Positions 13,195-26,950 are shown, counted from the stretch's first letter. The stretch is DNA of 64,000 bases from Alisma plantago-aquatica (GCA_963693085.1 OY856413.1:748138556-748202555), one strand, 5' to 3'. Made by a program: numbers and translations. The notes: a model not told the origin generated them from the letters alone.

Positions 13195-16100
13195 TGTTAT
13201 GACCCCACTTCCAGATAACCCCCAATTAAGGGAGACCGAGAGGTCGAAGCCGCACCCATGACTTCCGGATCAAAGGTTCGGCAATTAACCAAGAATAATT
13301 ATCAAATTTTAACATACTATACTAAAAGTTGTAAGAAAATAAATTTTTTTGCATACCTTTTGAAAACTTGGATCTCTAAACTTCTACCCATACCTATACT
13401 AATCTATCTAATCCTCATTTGCACTTTAATTCTCATTTAGTATCACATGTGCCACTTTACTGTTTGTTCCTTTCATTGTACCTAAAACACCGACAAACAA
13501 AACGTCGGTCAGCTGTAGCTAGTATGTGGGGGAAACAAATATACATGCAACTATAGTAACAATGTAATCACTCAATTAATCATTTAACAATCAAGATTAC
13601 GTTTTAAGCCAAACTACTCAATCCATACCTATCCACAACTCTGTGTTGTCCATGTAAGGACTTATATGGTACCTCTATAAAGGTGACTTGATGGACCTAC
13701 CCTCTAGGCAGCCAAAGTCTTTCATGACCTGATGGACCTACCCTCTAGGTAGCCATGTACTAGGTCAGCCATTACGACACAGAGGGGACTGGGATTTGAG
13801 CTAGTAGGCACATATCTTATGTGATAATCGTAGTCACTTTATGATTGCAAGAAATAAATAAACATTCAACAGTTTAGTTGCATTCAATGCGATTAAACAT
13901 CTGGGAAACCATCGAGAAACTAAAGTGGTTATTCATAATCGTAACCACATACCTGTCTTGGAGATCTCAAGCAACCATTTATCCAAATCCAACTAGATGT
14001 CCAATCAAGCAAGCCAATCAATCAATCAATCAAAAAATTGATCCTGAAAACATGTATAATGTCTAATTGTCACAAGCATATCCCAAACAACTCCTTATTG
14101 ACTTGGGACACCTTTCTAAGGTTTCTAAGTCTCATTAGGATTCATTAGGGTTTCTTAGATCAATTTCTCAAACTTTATCCTTTTTAGGTCAACAAACCCT
14201 AAAACAACTTTTCCACTCATAAAAACCCTAATTACTCAAATTATCCACATTAAGGATCTTTTATGCTCAAATTGGCTTAGGATCATCACATCTCTATTTT
14301 ATTCGTGGATTTACACAATTAAACCAATCAAAAGACATATTCACCAAAATTAGGGTTTTCAAGCTCATTAATGCATAATCATGCACGAAACCCTAAATTA
14401 AACCAAATATATAAAAAGATCATCTTTTTAGATCCGATTTTCTCTTTTATTAACAACAGGTTAATATCAGCTTGAATTATCCATTGAATAACATTAAATC
14501 CATCTATCATAAAATCTAAGGGTTTTTCTTTAATTAAATCATTAAAGATGATAACTTTATGTACTTTTCCAATTTCAAGCATATAAACTCTAAATTAGAC
14601 AAATCATGTGCAAAGTTCTTCCTTTTTGAACTCAATGTTCCTTTTTACATTTAACAGATTAATATCAACTGTAAAGATCCATTAAACCCTATTAAACACT
14701 TTATTCATTTCAAAATAGGGTTTCTTAATCTTTAATTCATTAAAGATGATAATTTGCACTACTTTTCTCATAACAAGAGGAATTAGCTTCTAAACATATA
14801 TTTATTGAATTCCCCTCATTCTGAGGATCAATTTTCATATAAGATTTGTCTCAATCCGAGTTTCCTAGAATTAGTTATGATTTTGACAAGATTTCACTTA
14901 CCCGGCCAATCATGATGCGCCACGTCGCCTATCCCATGCAAGCGCTTGATTTGGAAAACATTTTGAATTTCCACTTTTGCCCCAGCGTAAGTCATTGCCT
15001 CTTCTATCTTCATAGGGGTAAAAATGTCCAATGTTACCCTCGCTTCTTCTTCCTTGCACGAGCTCCAAGCTGCCGCCCTAGTTGGCGGTTGGTAGAGTTC
15101 CTCAGCCGCACCCCACCACCTCAGGGCTCGAAACACACCGAGACTTCCTTCCTTGCCTCCGTCCTCCCCTACCGCAGGCGATGGTACACCGTTATATGTC
15201 TAGGATGATCAGAACTAGACCCCATGGGTCTACAGCTCGTGGCTGAGATGTAGCCATACTGCAGGTTCTTCTCCCATCTTTCCCAGGCACGAACCTCCTC
15301 GGATCTCACCCCCTACCTCCGCTTCTCCATGGCACACACGGGGTGCCTTCAAACCTTGGCTGTGGTGGCCGTTTTCACGTCTGTCGGGCCATGTTTTTGC
15401 GGTTGCCCCTGCAGCCTAGCTGCTGCTGCGGCGTACACCCCAGGGCACGACTTCAAAGGCCTCGGTGTAACTTGGTTCCGTGGCAAACCAGGCTACCATC
15501 TAAACTACCCCTCATCTCTTCATTGCTCTAGGGAAGCACCTACTTAGTGGCTAGGGTTTGCTTGATGAAGATGAAGAAGACGAAGAAGGGAGAGAGAGAG
15601 TTTCCGTGGAATTCCCTAAAACTCGATCCATATGCTCCCCCCCCCCCTATATAGGGGTGGCTATCCACGCCCTAAGATGTCCCTCAAAGTGCCAAAAGGT
15701 TCTATTCCCAATAGGATTCTTATTCCTTCATGGAGAAGTAGTTCTTCTCTCTCCTATTTACTTCCTTGATATTCCTTATCTCATGGATACTTAGAAAAAT
15801 GAGAATTATTTCTTTCACTCTCTTTATACTTTGCCTTTTAAATCAATGGTCACAAAATTTCTATTCTCTTATAAAAGAAATCACTTCCTTTTTCATAATG
15901 CCACCAAAATCATTAATAAAGTATCATATTATCTTTTATTCTCCAAATTTTGGTATTTTCTCTTTCCTCTTCTTTCATTGGGGCTCCTTGTACCCCAAGA
16001 ACTATATTATTTCGAAATTACTTTTTAAGGATACTTATTATCCTTCTAGATGCATCTATATGCATTATTTCCCATTATCTTGTGTATTTCTTATTAAAAT

Positions 16101-16614
16101 ATTCCTTTTTGAGCATTTCTTTTTATTTCTCATTTATTTTCCTTGTTGGCATTCCTTTTAATATTAACAACCTTATGGATACGAAATTTCCCCAAGAAAT
16201 CTCATTTATGCCTCTTTCCACTCATTTTCCACATTTTACCATTATTTTCAATTTCTTTCTTCATAAAGAAATACTTAATTAATCTTTTCTTTTCTTATTT
16301 CTTTCTTTTTGCAACCTTGGACTCCTCGGTACCCAAGGAACCCAAGAGGTACAAAATCCATTTTGGATTTGGATTCTAGAGGTTTCTACATATTTCTTTT
16401 CTTAAAAATTCAATTATCCATTTACTAATTGAATTTCCTTGTTATTTCCTTGTTATTGGGCCCAATAGCCAATAAAGCCCACAATACAAATGTCAAGGCT
16501 ATTGTAAACTAAATCCATTTATTTGAAGCAAATTATATCATTCTTTGTTTAAATATCTTTAATATGAGAAATTACATTTCTCACCAATTGAACCCAAATA
16601 TTGGGGTTATAACA
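13195..16614 (-). repeat. 3' LTR of the nested gypsy element
   Basis: This 3420 bp LTR reads TGTTATGACC...GGTTATAACA on the + strand. By my manual alignment it differs from its partner at about 17 of the first 246 bases and at far fewer positions toward the other end. A GC-rich block (about 14900-15560) precedes a TATATAG box near 15645 that faces the minus strand. Open frames inside it occur in both LTR copies and look like chance frames in LTR sequence rather than genes. Confidence 0.9.
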
Positions 16615-16640
16615 TCCTTCCCCTCTTATAGGAATTTTGT
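16615..16640 (-). other. Polypurine tract of the gypsy element
   Basis: Immediately inside the left LTR the minus strand reads AAGAGGGGAAGGA, preceded by GAGGACAAAATTCC. A GAGGAC-AAATTC stretch followed by a G-rich tract is the usual 3' end of the pol frame in Del/Tekay-type elements. This supports the minus orientation. Confidence 0.75.
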
Positions 16641-17520
16641 CCTCAAAATTCAGGCAAGCAAACAAACAATTCAGGATAAGACTTTTCCATGTCCATCATT
16701 GGCCCCTATGTGGCTTTGCCATACTCATGGTGTTTCCAAAGACCCTTTATCATCACATATTCTTTTCTCAGAGTTCTTTCATCCTGGCTTCTATAAACTA
16801 CACAGGTGACTCAGGCCATTTCAGCCTCCCTTGGGGCTCACTAGGTTCATTGCTCAGCACATGGTCGGGGTACCTCACATAGTGCTCTAAATTGGACACA
16901 TGGAAAACATCTCCCATTACTCTATCCTGAGGGGTAGGGTCAAACCTACCCTTCTCCACCCATCCATCTCTAATGGACCCATGTATCGTGGACTCATCTC
17001 TCTTAGTTATAACTTAGAGGGGTAAGATTTTCATGTCACATTTTCTCCCACAGTAAATTGTATGTCAGTCTACTTTGCATCTGCTCACGACTCTCATCGT
17101 CTCTAGGCTCCTTTCATCCCTTGCACGATCAAAGTGACTTCATCTACACGCATTGGGGTCCCTTTTTCTAACCATCATGTGGTACTTTTCACCAACATCA
17201 CCTTACTGAAGTGGTGACCGACACAACCTCCCTTACAGAGCTTCATATAAAACCCGATACTGGCTATGGTGGTCATTGTCACATCTTTCATAGGACAAGA
17301 ACTGTCTCTAGATATCACCCTGAACGAGCACACATGCCCTCATCAGACCCTTTAGTCTGGATCATACTAACCATAGTTAGGGGTGATAACTATACTAACA
17401 TTGAGCCCTTCATGTACCTACTTCCACTTTTTGGAAGTGAACCTTTAGGTCAAACTCAAAAACCCTTGAACTCACTTCATAGTTGAACCATCTCTCTCAT
17501 GGGTAGTTCAACCAGATCTG
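16640..17520 (-). pseudogene. Gypsy integrase C-terminal remnant
   Basis: Minus-strand reading gives YEALXGRLCRSPL (about 17250-17205), equivalent to the YEALYGRxCRSP motif at the end of the integrase core. LSPRYMGP-like and VFHVSNLEHYVRYPDH (16907-16862) follow, equivalent to the conserved HVSxLRKY segment before the C-terminal region. Stops and frame changes are frequent. The normal role would be to insert the retrotransposon cDNA. I could not find the reverse transcriptase YxDD box upstream, so the rest of pol is either lost or too decayed to recognise. Confidence 0.75.
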
Positions 17521-20500
17521 TCCCTTGACAGAACTCCTTCTTTCTTATGTCATCCAGGTAGGGTGATTTTCCATAACCCATATTGCATCTCGACCTTCCT
17601 CGGTCCAGGGAAGACCTATCACAACATCCATAATGTTGAGCTCTCATTCCCTCTTAGGGATTCTTTTATCCTCTATATCGATACACTGGGTTACTGGGGT
17701 TCGTCCTTTACCTCCTGGCTTGCATGGTCATAAACCACATGCAACTTCATCTTAAGCATCTAAAGTGCTATTGCCATTTTCCACGGTGTATGGTGATCTT
17801 AAAACATGATTTCATGTATGTCATGATTCCTCAAGATTGATTCCTCTGAAACCCTAAACCACTCTACTCAGGGTTTCATCGCCTTCTCTTCCAAAGAAGT
17901 GCAATTGAGGTTCTACCACCATCCTTTCATTGTATCAACCATTAACTTTTCAACATATCTTGTTACATCTGAGTGTTATCTAAACACACCTCCTTTCCAA
18001 ACTTAGGGTTAGCCAAACAACCTCTTTTAGTCTTCTAGTCAAACAAGTCAGATGTATCTCAACCAGAGCATCCATTATCGCTTCACATCCTTAGGTATTA
18101 GGTAACGTTGAAGACATGCACTTCCATGTATTTCACTTATCATCTCACTTCAAACTCTATGTCCATCTTTAATAAGAACACTTCTCTGATTTCATCATCA
18201 TGGTGATCAAACTCAACCTGGTATAACTTGTAAGTTCTACATAGCTCATGACAAAACATCCTCGTAAGGTGACTACCTCATTCCTCTTAGTGTTTGCAAA
18301 CCATCCATGTATCATTCACTTTACCAGGGCAGGTTATCTTCTCTGTCCCCATTCCTTATGGCAATGTTCCAACCTACATCATATCTTATCCTTGGTGTAT
18401 GGCATGTGTAATGTCCTATCTCTCACTCTCATAACAAGAGGAAATAAGCATTTGGCTGCAGTCCAAATACAGAGTTCTTCCTGTTCCAAGAGTAGAGATG
18501 GTACATCCCACCTTGCCAGTACATCTTTAAATCTAAGTTGCAACGTGCCACATATGTCTCTTCATCACAAACATCATGATATCAAACTAGTCTTGAACCT
18601 ACTGAGGTTTATATCCTTGGTCATCTCCTCTAGGTCTATAGGGTACCGACTCTTTTGGGGTCATCCCTCTTCCCTTATGCATCAAGAGAGTGCCCTACTC
18701 ATCTGCCCTTTGGGTCCCATGAGTTCATGAAGGTGATCAATCTCCTAACCCATGGCCCTCAGACAATGATAGCTGTTACCTCCCGACCCTGTGGTCATGT
18801 GCATTTGGGGAATTAGGCAACTCCTATATTCATCAACCTTATCCCTACCTGACCCTAGGATAGACTTAGGATTCTCCATTATAGTACATGTTCACTTAGA
18901 ACCTTACCCAAGTCTTCATCATCTCTCTTTCTGCATTCATGGGCTGACTCTCATCCGTTCATAGGAATCATGGCAACCTACCTACCTTGGTCAAGCCCCA
19001 TACCGGTAACACATTCATATGCAATTAGAGATGGATATCTATAGGTCTAGAGGTTCGTTCTCATACCATGTACTTTTCACTTAACTTCTCAAGATCCTGT
19101 GAGACCTCTTCAGGTTACCTTAAACCAACAAAACTGATATACGCCCTACCAAAGGGGTCCCTCTCCCAGGATGGGAGGAAAACTATCTCTTGACAGCAAG
19201 GTCACTAAAGCTCTTAGGTCTAGGGTTTACATCCACATGAGCTTACTTAACCCTAGCAAGCTATTAAGGCACAAGCAGATCACCTACTGTACCATGCTAG
19301 GTCATACTTGTCCTCTTTCCTTCAGACCGGATCAAGATCATACCTTTCTTTATCATCATCCTAGCTGTGAGGGGTCCATCAAACACACCTTAAACTCAAG
19401 GGGATTCCCTTTTTCTTTATACATGAGGCGTACCATGCTCGAAACTATAGCAACTTAACTCTCATCATGAGCATTAGGTACACCACTTCCCCTATTAGGC
19501 CTAGGAACCCTAGGTTTACTTGTAGGTGTCCAACTGCATGCTCTATCTCTTAACCATGAACCAAGCATGCAAAAAGGCACGACATGCACTTCTTGTCATC
19601 CTTCAACGCGAGCAACACTTAGGGTTGGTCCTCTAAGACATCATCATCTTCTAAGTATCGATCATGAGGCAACCACTATCATCCATTGTTCAGGGTCTTA
19701 GGCTTCCAACCTCCTTGCTGGGTTTCCTGCTCATCCAACCTCACCATTAGAGGTTCTCTCTTCATGAAGGATAAACCTCAAGGCATGCCCTACATGGGTG
19801 AAGCCTAGGTTCGAACTTATGGTTGCTCAAGATCATCCATAACCCTTTGTGCTCCCTCATGATTCCTCATCTAGGGTTTCATCCTACTATCAGCACCATG
19901 ACGTGCCCTAGGTGCCAGCTATACCCTACTTGCACAAGCCCATAGGGTTTCTAAGGTCCTTCACTAACATCATCATCTAAAGAGCTATCCTTTACCCTAA
20001 CATGCACGACCCTTCCCAGGGTTGGGTTGCCAAAGGTGCTAGGTCACCCATGGATCATATGGCATCCCAAAGGCATGTCCTTTCAAACACCTGGTCCAAC
20101 TCATCTCTCTCTAACCTTCACATAGGGTTAGGGTTAGCATCATCCTTAGAGGATGTTCCAGGTCTCTACTTGCAATGGAGATCTCTATCTCCAAGACTAA
20201 CTTATCCTCCTGACAAGAAGGTCTAGCCTCAGGTCTCTTCTGAGGACATGACATCTTATGTCATACGTTCTAAGCATGTATCTATTATTTATTTTGCGCT
20301 TAATCTATTAAGCTTATGTCCATGACATCTTATTTACATGCCTTTCATTAATTTAGTGGAGGATTCCTTAAACCTTATTAACCTTACCCATACCTCAAGA
20401 GGGTGAGGAGAAGAAAGAAAACCCTAATCCTTTAGGTCCTTATCAGAATTTTGTGATGAGAAGGGGTGAATAAGATGAGAAGTCCTAAAGGTATCTTATT

Positions 20501-20700
20501 TCGATTCATACCCTAAGACTTTGGCCAGGCGGTCACACGGGTCCGGGAGTCCTCGTATTCCGACTAGCGGTGCGGAGGAAAATCTTGCCAGCCCCCGGTC
20601 GTGATCCATTTCTAGACACCTCCGCCTTTCGAATACTCCTCTAATAACTCCCTTGGGTCTTATGGAGTTTGTAAAATTTAATAATTATTAATGGTTAACT
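17521..20700 (-). mobile_element. Decayed gag-pol internal region of the gypsy element
   Basis: This is the internal DNA between the integrase remnant and the primer-binding site. No open minus-strand frame of useful length remains, and I could not place gag, protease, RT or RNase H motifs. Plus-strand open frames here (for example 18248-18730) do not resemble known proteins and are probably fortuitous. Confidence 0.5.
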
Positions 20701-20709
20701 GAGGAACCT

Positions 20710-20725
20710 AAGCTCTGATACGAAA
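20710..20725 (-). other. Primer-binding site of the gypsy element
   Basis: The minus strand reads TTTCGTATCAGAGCTT next to the LTR edge at 20726. It matches the initiator tRNA-Met complement TGGTATCAGAGC with few changes and marks the 5' end of the minus-strand element. Confidence 0.8.
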
Positions 20726-23700
20726 TGTTACGACCCCACCTCCCGATAACCCCCAATTAAGGGAGACTGAGAGGTCGAAGCCGCACCCATGACTTCTGGA
20801 TCAAAGGTTTGGCAATTAAACAAGAATAATTATCAAATTTTAACATACTATACTGAAAGCTGTAAGACAAATAAATTTTTTTGCAAACCTTTTGAAAACT
20901 TGGATCTCTAAACTTCTATCCATACCGATACTAATATATCTAATCCTCCTTTGCACATTAATTCTAATTTAGTATCACATGTGCCACTTTACTATTTGTT
21001 CCTTTCATTGTACCTAAAACGCCGACAAACAAAACGTCAGTCAGCTGTAGCTGGTATGTGGGGGAAACAAATATACATGCAACTATAGTAACAATGTAAT
21101 TACTCAATTAATCATTTAACAATCAAGATTACATTTAAAGCCAAACTACTCAATCCATACCTATCCACAACTCTGTGTTGTCCCTGTAAGGACTTATATG
21201 GTACCTCTATAAAGGTGACTTGATGGACCTACCCTCTAGGCAGCCAAAGTCTTTCATGACCTGATGGACCTACCCTCTAGGTAGCCATGTACTAGGTCAG
21301 CCATTAAGACACATAGGGGACCGGGATTTGAGCTAGTAGGCACATATCTTATGTGATAATCGTAGTCACTTTATAGTTGTAAGAAATAAATAAACATTCA
21401 ACAGTTTAGTTGCATTCAATGCAATTAAACATCTGGGAAACCATCGGGAAACTAAAGCGGTTCATAATCGTAACCACATACTTGTCTTGGAGATCTCAAG
21501 CAACCATTTATCCAAATCCAACTAGATGTCCAATCAAGCAAGCCAATCAATCAATCAATCAAACATTGATCCTGAAAACATGTATAATGTCTAATTGTCA
21601 CAAGCATATCCCAAACAACTCCTTATTGACTTGGGACACCTTTCTAAGGTTTCCAAGTCTCATTAGGATGCATTAGGGTTTCTTAGATCAATTTCTCAAA
21701 CTTTATCCTTTTTAGGTCAACAAACCCTAAAACAACTTTTCCACTCATAAAAACCCTAATTACTCAAATTATCCACATTAAGGATCTTTTATGCTCAAAT
21801 TGGCTTAGGATCATCACATCTCTATTTTATTCGTGGATTTACACAATTAAACCAATTGAAAGACATATTCATCAAAATTAGGGTCTTCAAGCTCATTAAT
21901 GCATAATCATGCACGAAACCCTCAATTAAACCAAATATATAAAAAGATCATCTTTTTAGATTCGATTTTCTCTTTTATTAACAACAGGTTAATATCAACT
22001 TGAATTATCCATTGAATAACATTAAACCCATCTATCATCAAATCTAAGGGTTTTTCTTTAATTAAATCATTAAAGATGATAACTTTATGTACTTTTCCAA
22101 TTTCAAGCATATAAACTCTAAATTAGACAAATCATGTGCAAAGTTCTTCCTTTTTGAACATAATGTTCCTTTTTACATTTAACAGATTAATATCAACTCT
22201 AAAGATCCATTAAACCCTATTAAACACTTTATTCATTTCAAAATAGGGTTTCTTAATCTTTAATTCATTAAAGATGATAATTTGCACTACTTTTCTAATA
22301 ACAAGAGGAATTAGCTTCTAAACATATTTTTATTGAATTCCCCTCATTCTGAGGATCAATTTTCGTATAAGATTTTTCTCAATCCGAGTTTCCTAGAATT
22401 AGTTATGATTTTGACAAGATTTCACTTACCCGACCAATCATGATGCGCCACGTCGTCTATCCCATGCAAGCGCTTGATTTGGAAAACATTTCGAATTTCC
22501 ACTTTTGCCCCCGGGTAAGTCATTGCCTCTTCTATCTTTAGAGGGGTAAAAACGTCAACTGTTACCCTCGCTTCTTCTTCCTTGCGTGAGCTCCAGGCTG
22601 CTGCCCTAGCCGGCGGTTGGTAGAGTTCCTCGGTCGCACCCCACCACCTCAGGGCTCAAAACACACCAGGACTTCCTTCCTTGCCTCTGTCCTTCCTTGC
22701 CTCTGTCCTCCCCTACCTTAGGGCTCGGAACTAGACCCCATGGGTCTACATCTCGCGGTCGAGATGTAGCCATGCTGCAGGTTCTTCTCCCATCTTTCCC
22801 AGGCGCGAACCTCCTCGGATCTCACCCCCTACCTCCGCCGCTCCATGGCGCACACGGGGCACCTTCAAACCTTGGCCATGGTGGCCGTTTTCACGTCTGT
22901 CGGGCCATGTTTTTGCGGTTTCCCCTGCAACCTAGCTGCTGCTGCGGCGCACACCCCAGGGCACGACTTCAAAGGCCTCGTTGTTCCTTGGTTCCGTGGC
23001 AAACCAGGCTACCATCTAAACTACCCCTCAGCTCTTCATTGCTCCAGGGAAGCACCTACTTCGTGGCTAGGGTTTTCTTAATGAAGATGAAGAAGACGAA
23101 GAAGGGAGAGAGAGAGTTTCTGTGGAATTCCCTAAAACTCGATCCATATGCTCTCCCCCCTTATATAGGGGTGGCTATCCACGCCCTAAGATGTCCCTCA
23201 AAGTGCCAAAAGGTTCTATTCCCAATAGGATTCTTATTCCTTCATGGAGAAGTAGTTCTTCTCTCTCCTATTTACTTCCTTGATATTCCTTATCTCATGG
23301 ATACTTAGAAAAATGAGAATTATTTCTTTCACTCTCTTTATACTTTGCCTTTTAAATCAATGGTCACGAAATTTCTATTCTCTTATAAAAGAAATCACTT
23401 CCTTTTTCATAATGCCACCAAAATCATTAATAAAGTATCATATTATCTTTTATTCTCCAAATTTTGGTATTTTCTCTTTCCTCTTCTTTCATTGGGGCTC
23501 CTTGTACCCCAAGAACTATATTATTTCGAAATTACTTTTTAAGGATACTTATTATCCTTCTAGATGCATCTATATGCATTATTTCCCATTATCATGTGTA
23601 TTTCTTATTAAAATATTCCTTTTTGAGGATTTCTTTTTATTTCTCATTTATTTTCCTTGTTGGCATTCCTTTTAATATTAACAAACTTATGGATACGAAA

Positions 23701-24128
23701 TTTCCCCAAGAAATTTCATTTATGCCTCTTTCCACTCATTTTCCACATTTTACCATTATTTTCAATTTCTTTCTTCATAAAGAAATACTTAATTAATCTT
23801 TTCTTTTCTTATTGCTTTCTTTTTGCAACCTTGGACTCCTTGGTACCCAAGGAACCCAAGAGGTACGAAATCCTTTTTGGATTTGGCTTCTAGAGGTTTC
23901 TACATATTTCTTTTCTTAAAAATTCAATTATCCATTTACTAATTGAATTTCCTTGTTATTTCCTTGTTATTGGGTCCAATAGCCAATAAAGCCCACAATA
24001 CAAATGTCAAGGCTATTGTAAACTAAATCCATTTATTTGAAGCAAATTATATCATTCTTTGTTTAAATATCTTTAATATGAGAAATTACATTTCTCACCA
24101 ATTGAACCCAAATATTGGGGTTATAACA
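20726..24128 (-). repeat. 5' LTR of the nested gypsy element
   Basis: This 3403 bp LTR is the partner of 13195-16614, with the same TGTTA...TAACA ends and the same internal order: GC-rich block, TATATAG box near 23163 and AT-rich tail. Small indels account for the length difference. Confidence 0.9.
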
Positions 24129-26950
24129 TCTGCCCTCCTTGCTTTTGGGAATAAGAGTAATGAACTTCCTATTTATCTCTTTCAGAAGCCTTCATTTAGC
24201 AAAGAAATTTGCTATAGCACCAAACACCTCATCACCAATGATATTCCAACAATGCTTGAAGAACTTAACATTAAACCTATAAGGCCTAGGTGTTTTGTAA
24301 GGGTTTTCATATTTAATAATATCATCCACTTCCTCTCTAGTAACATAGGTAGACAAATGAAGAATTTGATCCTCAAAGGCACATGGGATCTTCCATCTAG
24401 GGTCCCACTCATTATTGTAGTATATGATTATTTGTTGAAAAGATCAGAATAGAAAGTTTCAATGTGCTCACTTATATCCTATGGATCAGTGATTTTAACA
24501 TATTATCATTTAATGAGAAAATTTTATTTCTTTGTCTTATTGTATGTAAATTTTTATAAAAAAAATCGAGTTTTTATTGCCTTGGGATAACCATTGGACT
24601 CTGGATTTCTGTATAACCAGGTCCTCTTCTCTATCAATAGAAATAGTAGCCTCTTTTCTACAATTTGTATCCAGATCTCAAAGAAGTTCATTCAGGATCA
24701 TCATCAGCTTTTTAGTAGAAGGTAGGGCTTCTAGTTCAACTTATCTAGCTAAAGAACATACATTTCCAAAATGCTTCTTGTTCCAATCAATAAGATTGTG
24801 CCACACATTTTTCAACTTCTTCATAATTTTGAACATAGGACAACCATTGACTTCAATATTCCAGGACTTATGATACAAACCATATCCAAAAAATTAGGTT
24901 TCTCAGTCCACACATTAAAGAATTCAAAATGGATATTTCTTCTTTTGTTCTTAAATATCAAAGTAAGCCAGAGGATTTAATAGTCACAATATATAGTAGA
25001 ATAAATTCACCCAACTCAAGACAAGTATTAAGAAAATTATCATTGAGAATCACTCTATCGATGTTACTCATAGTGTAATTTCCACCTTTTTATTTGTAGT
25101 ACCTTTCATAACAACTTCAAAGTTGCTAGATTTTAACATGAACTGATTAAAATCATGCATCAGGACAGTCGAGGGGCTAGCTCTACCCAACCTCTCAAAA
25201 CCCAATCTAAGTACAATGAAGATCCTACAAATAACCCACTCCTCATCCATGTAGCTAGCTATTCTTATGAGATCTATTCTTCCTTCATTTGTCATCATTA
25301 GCCTTGTAAACAATAGTAGTTATAAATGTAACTCCATCGATTTCAAGCCTGCAATGCATAAACTTTTTAGATTACTCAAGTATCAAAAGCTCGATGTGAC
25401 TAGGATCCCAGATGGCAAGGATACGCCAAATAAATCCATTTTGGTTAATATCTCATTCCATATTAGTCAAGAATTTGTTCATGACATTATATATTTTCCT
25501 TTTTCTCATCTTAGTCTCAAAAAGAAACTTTACAGGGGATTTTATCCACTTCAACTCTTCGTGGACCTTAGTGTGATGTAGAGAATTATTTAGTCCATGT
25601 ATATTTAAGGAAAGTAGAGAAATACCATCCATGGTTGGAATTAGTAGCTAGAGGCTTGCTAGATGCAGTAACTTCACAATCATCCAAGTCATCATAAGAT
25701 AATTCCCTAATTTTCTTTGGAGAGATAAACAATTTCCTTTCTGAGAAAAGACTCTAGCATTGTTTTTACTTGTATCACACCTAGGAGGAAACTTGGATCT
25801 GTACAAAATAGCCTTGAATCGCTCAACATCAACAAATTCACCTTGATTGTAATTGTATGGGAATCCCAATTGAAAGCATATCCCATACCCTTAGTATTGT
25901 TAGTTCTATCAATTTTCCTCTCAATAGTTTCAAACATTTGTATTTTTCTTCTCATGTCAAGACTTACAACTTCATGCCAAAGATTAACATTTCCTAATTC
26001 ACTGGTCCCTCCACCTTCAAGTCTAGATTTATGTATCACGGGGTTAATCAAAACAACACCCTCATTACCTTGACCAATAATAATCTAGGTTTGTCTCTTC
26101 TCAACTACATTCTTAGGATTAGAAGGAGAAGGACATTTGAATGGTTCATGCCTAAAAGCTCCAAAATTCTCATACTTCTTAGGGCTTCATTCGTATGAGA
26201 TGTTAATATCCTGTTCTTCTTATAAATCACTCACTAAAGAAACCGAGGTGAAAATTGTTGAATTTTTTGACATAAAAACTTAAACTCTAGCTAGTGCTAG
26301 ATGATAGCACATCTTTATATCCATATCAATATCAATAAGAACCCCAAGAAATCACCCTGGGTAAGGAAACATGTCATATCCCCAAAATTTTAGTGATAGG
26401 TTTTGGAATCTCACCCAAATTGGGACATAATCCATGACTTCTTTTCCAATTTCTCATGGATTGCCAAGGTTTGAGAATGAGAGGCTTATCTTTGACCAAC
26501 CACGAGATGTCTTCTAGGGTATGGTTCATGTTTGTCTCATCCGTGAAGCAGATAGTAAAGAACTCACAACTTCTAGAAAAAATGTTGATGTTGCCTTTCA
26601 CCTTCCATAGCCATTCCATATGCCTCACTGTCTTCAAAAAATGACACTTAAGATCCACATGTATACATATACCATAGTCCTTGAACTTGTTACATTTCTT
26701 ACCTCCTCTACCTGTGGATATCTGAGCTTATTGTCTATGCCTTTGACCTAGACCATCCTTAGACTCTTGCCTCCAATTTTTTTGGACTTGAGAAGATTAT
26801 CCAACACCATCTCCTTCACCTTGAACTGGCATGAAATCCTCCCACAATTATTGTTCACCGACCCCCACCCTCCAGTCACCTCCGCAGCGTCCACCCCGTG
26901 CCCATGATATTTTTTAATTGGCATGCCATTGTTTGTAATATCCACAAAAA
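24129..26950 (-). pseudogene. LINE ORF1 (DUF4283), endonuclease and start of RT, right part of a split LINE
   Basis: On the minus strand, 26658-26374 encodes a DUF4283-like ORF1 segment with the typical DISWLVKDKPLILKPW motif. About 25600-24600 is an apurinic-type endonuclease remnant: a FITTIVYKAND-like strand, a GxGFEERLGRASP-like stretch near 25190, and NIDRVILNDNFLN (about 25065-25030), equivalent to the SxLDR/NIDRIL motif. RT begins near 24480, and FITLIPKSKEG runs up to the gypsy insertion at 24129. The sequence continues in the segment ending at 13194. Together the two halves give a LINE of about 5 kb in normal order. Stops and frameshifts are many. Confidence 0.82.

Larger units (their letters stand above)
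13195..24128 (-). mobile_element. Ty3/gypsy (chromovirus-like) retrotransposon nested in a LINE
   Basis: This unit of nearly 11 kb is bounded by two near-identical LTRs (13195-16614 and 20726-24128) around a 4.1 kb internal region. The primer-binding site next to the right LTR and the polypurine tract next to the left LTR both show minus-strand orientation. Integrase motifs in the internal region are of the Ty3/gypsy type, closest by eye to Del/Tekay-like chromoviruses. The element interrupts LINE coding whose two halves read on across it. The flanks (ACTGT at 13190-13194, TCTGC at 24129-24133) do not give a clean 5 bp duplication. The internal region is short for a full gag-pol, so the copy is probably deleted as well as decayed. 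Confidence 0.88.

Noticed and set aside
18248..18730. 160 codon plus-strand frame inside the gypsy internal region.
   Set aside because: It is on the wrong strand for the element and has no recognised domain.
22697..23308. 203 codon open frame inside the gypsy LTR.
   Set aside because: The other LTR copy breaks the same frame, and the sequence has no protein resemblance. LTRs are normally non-coding.
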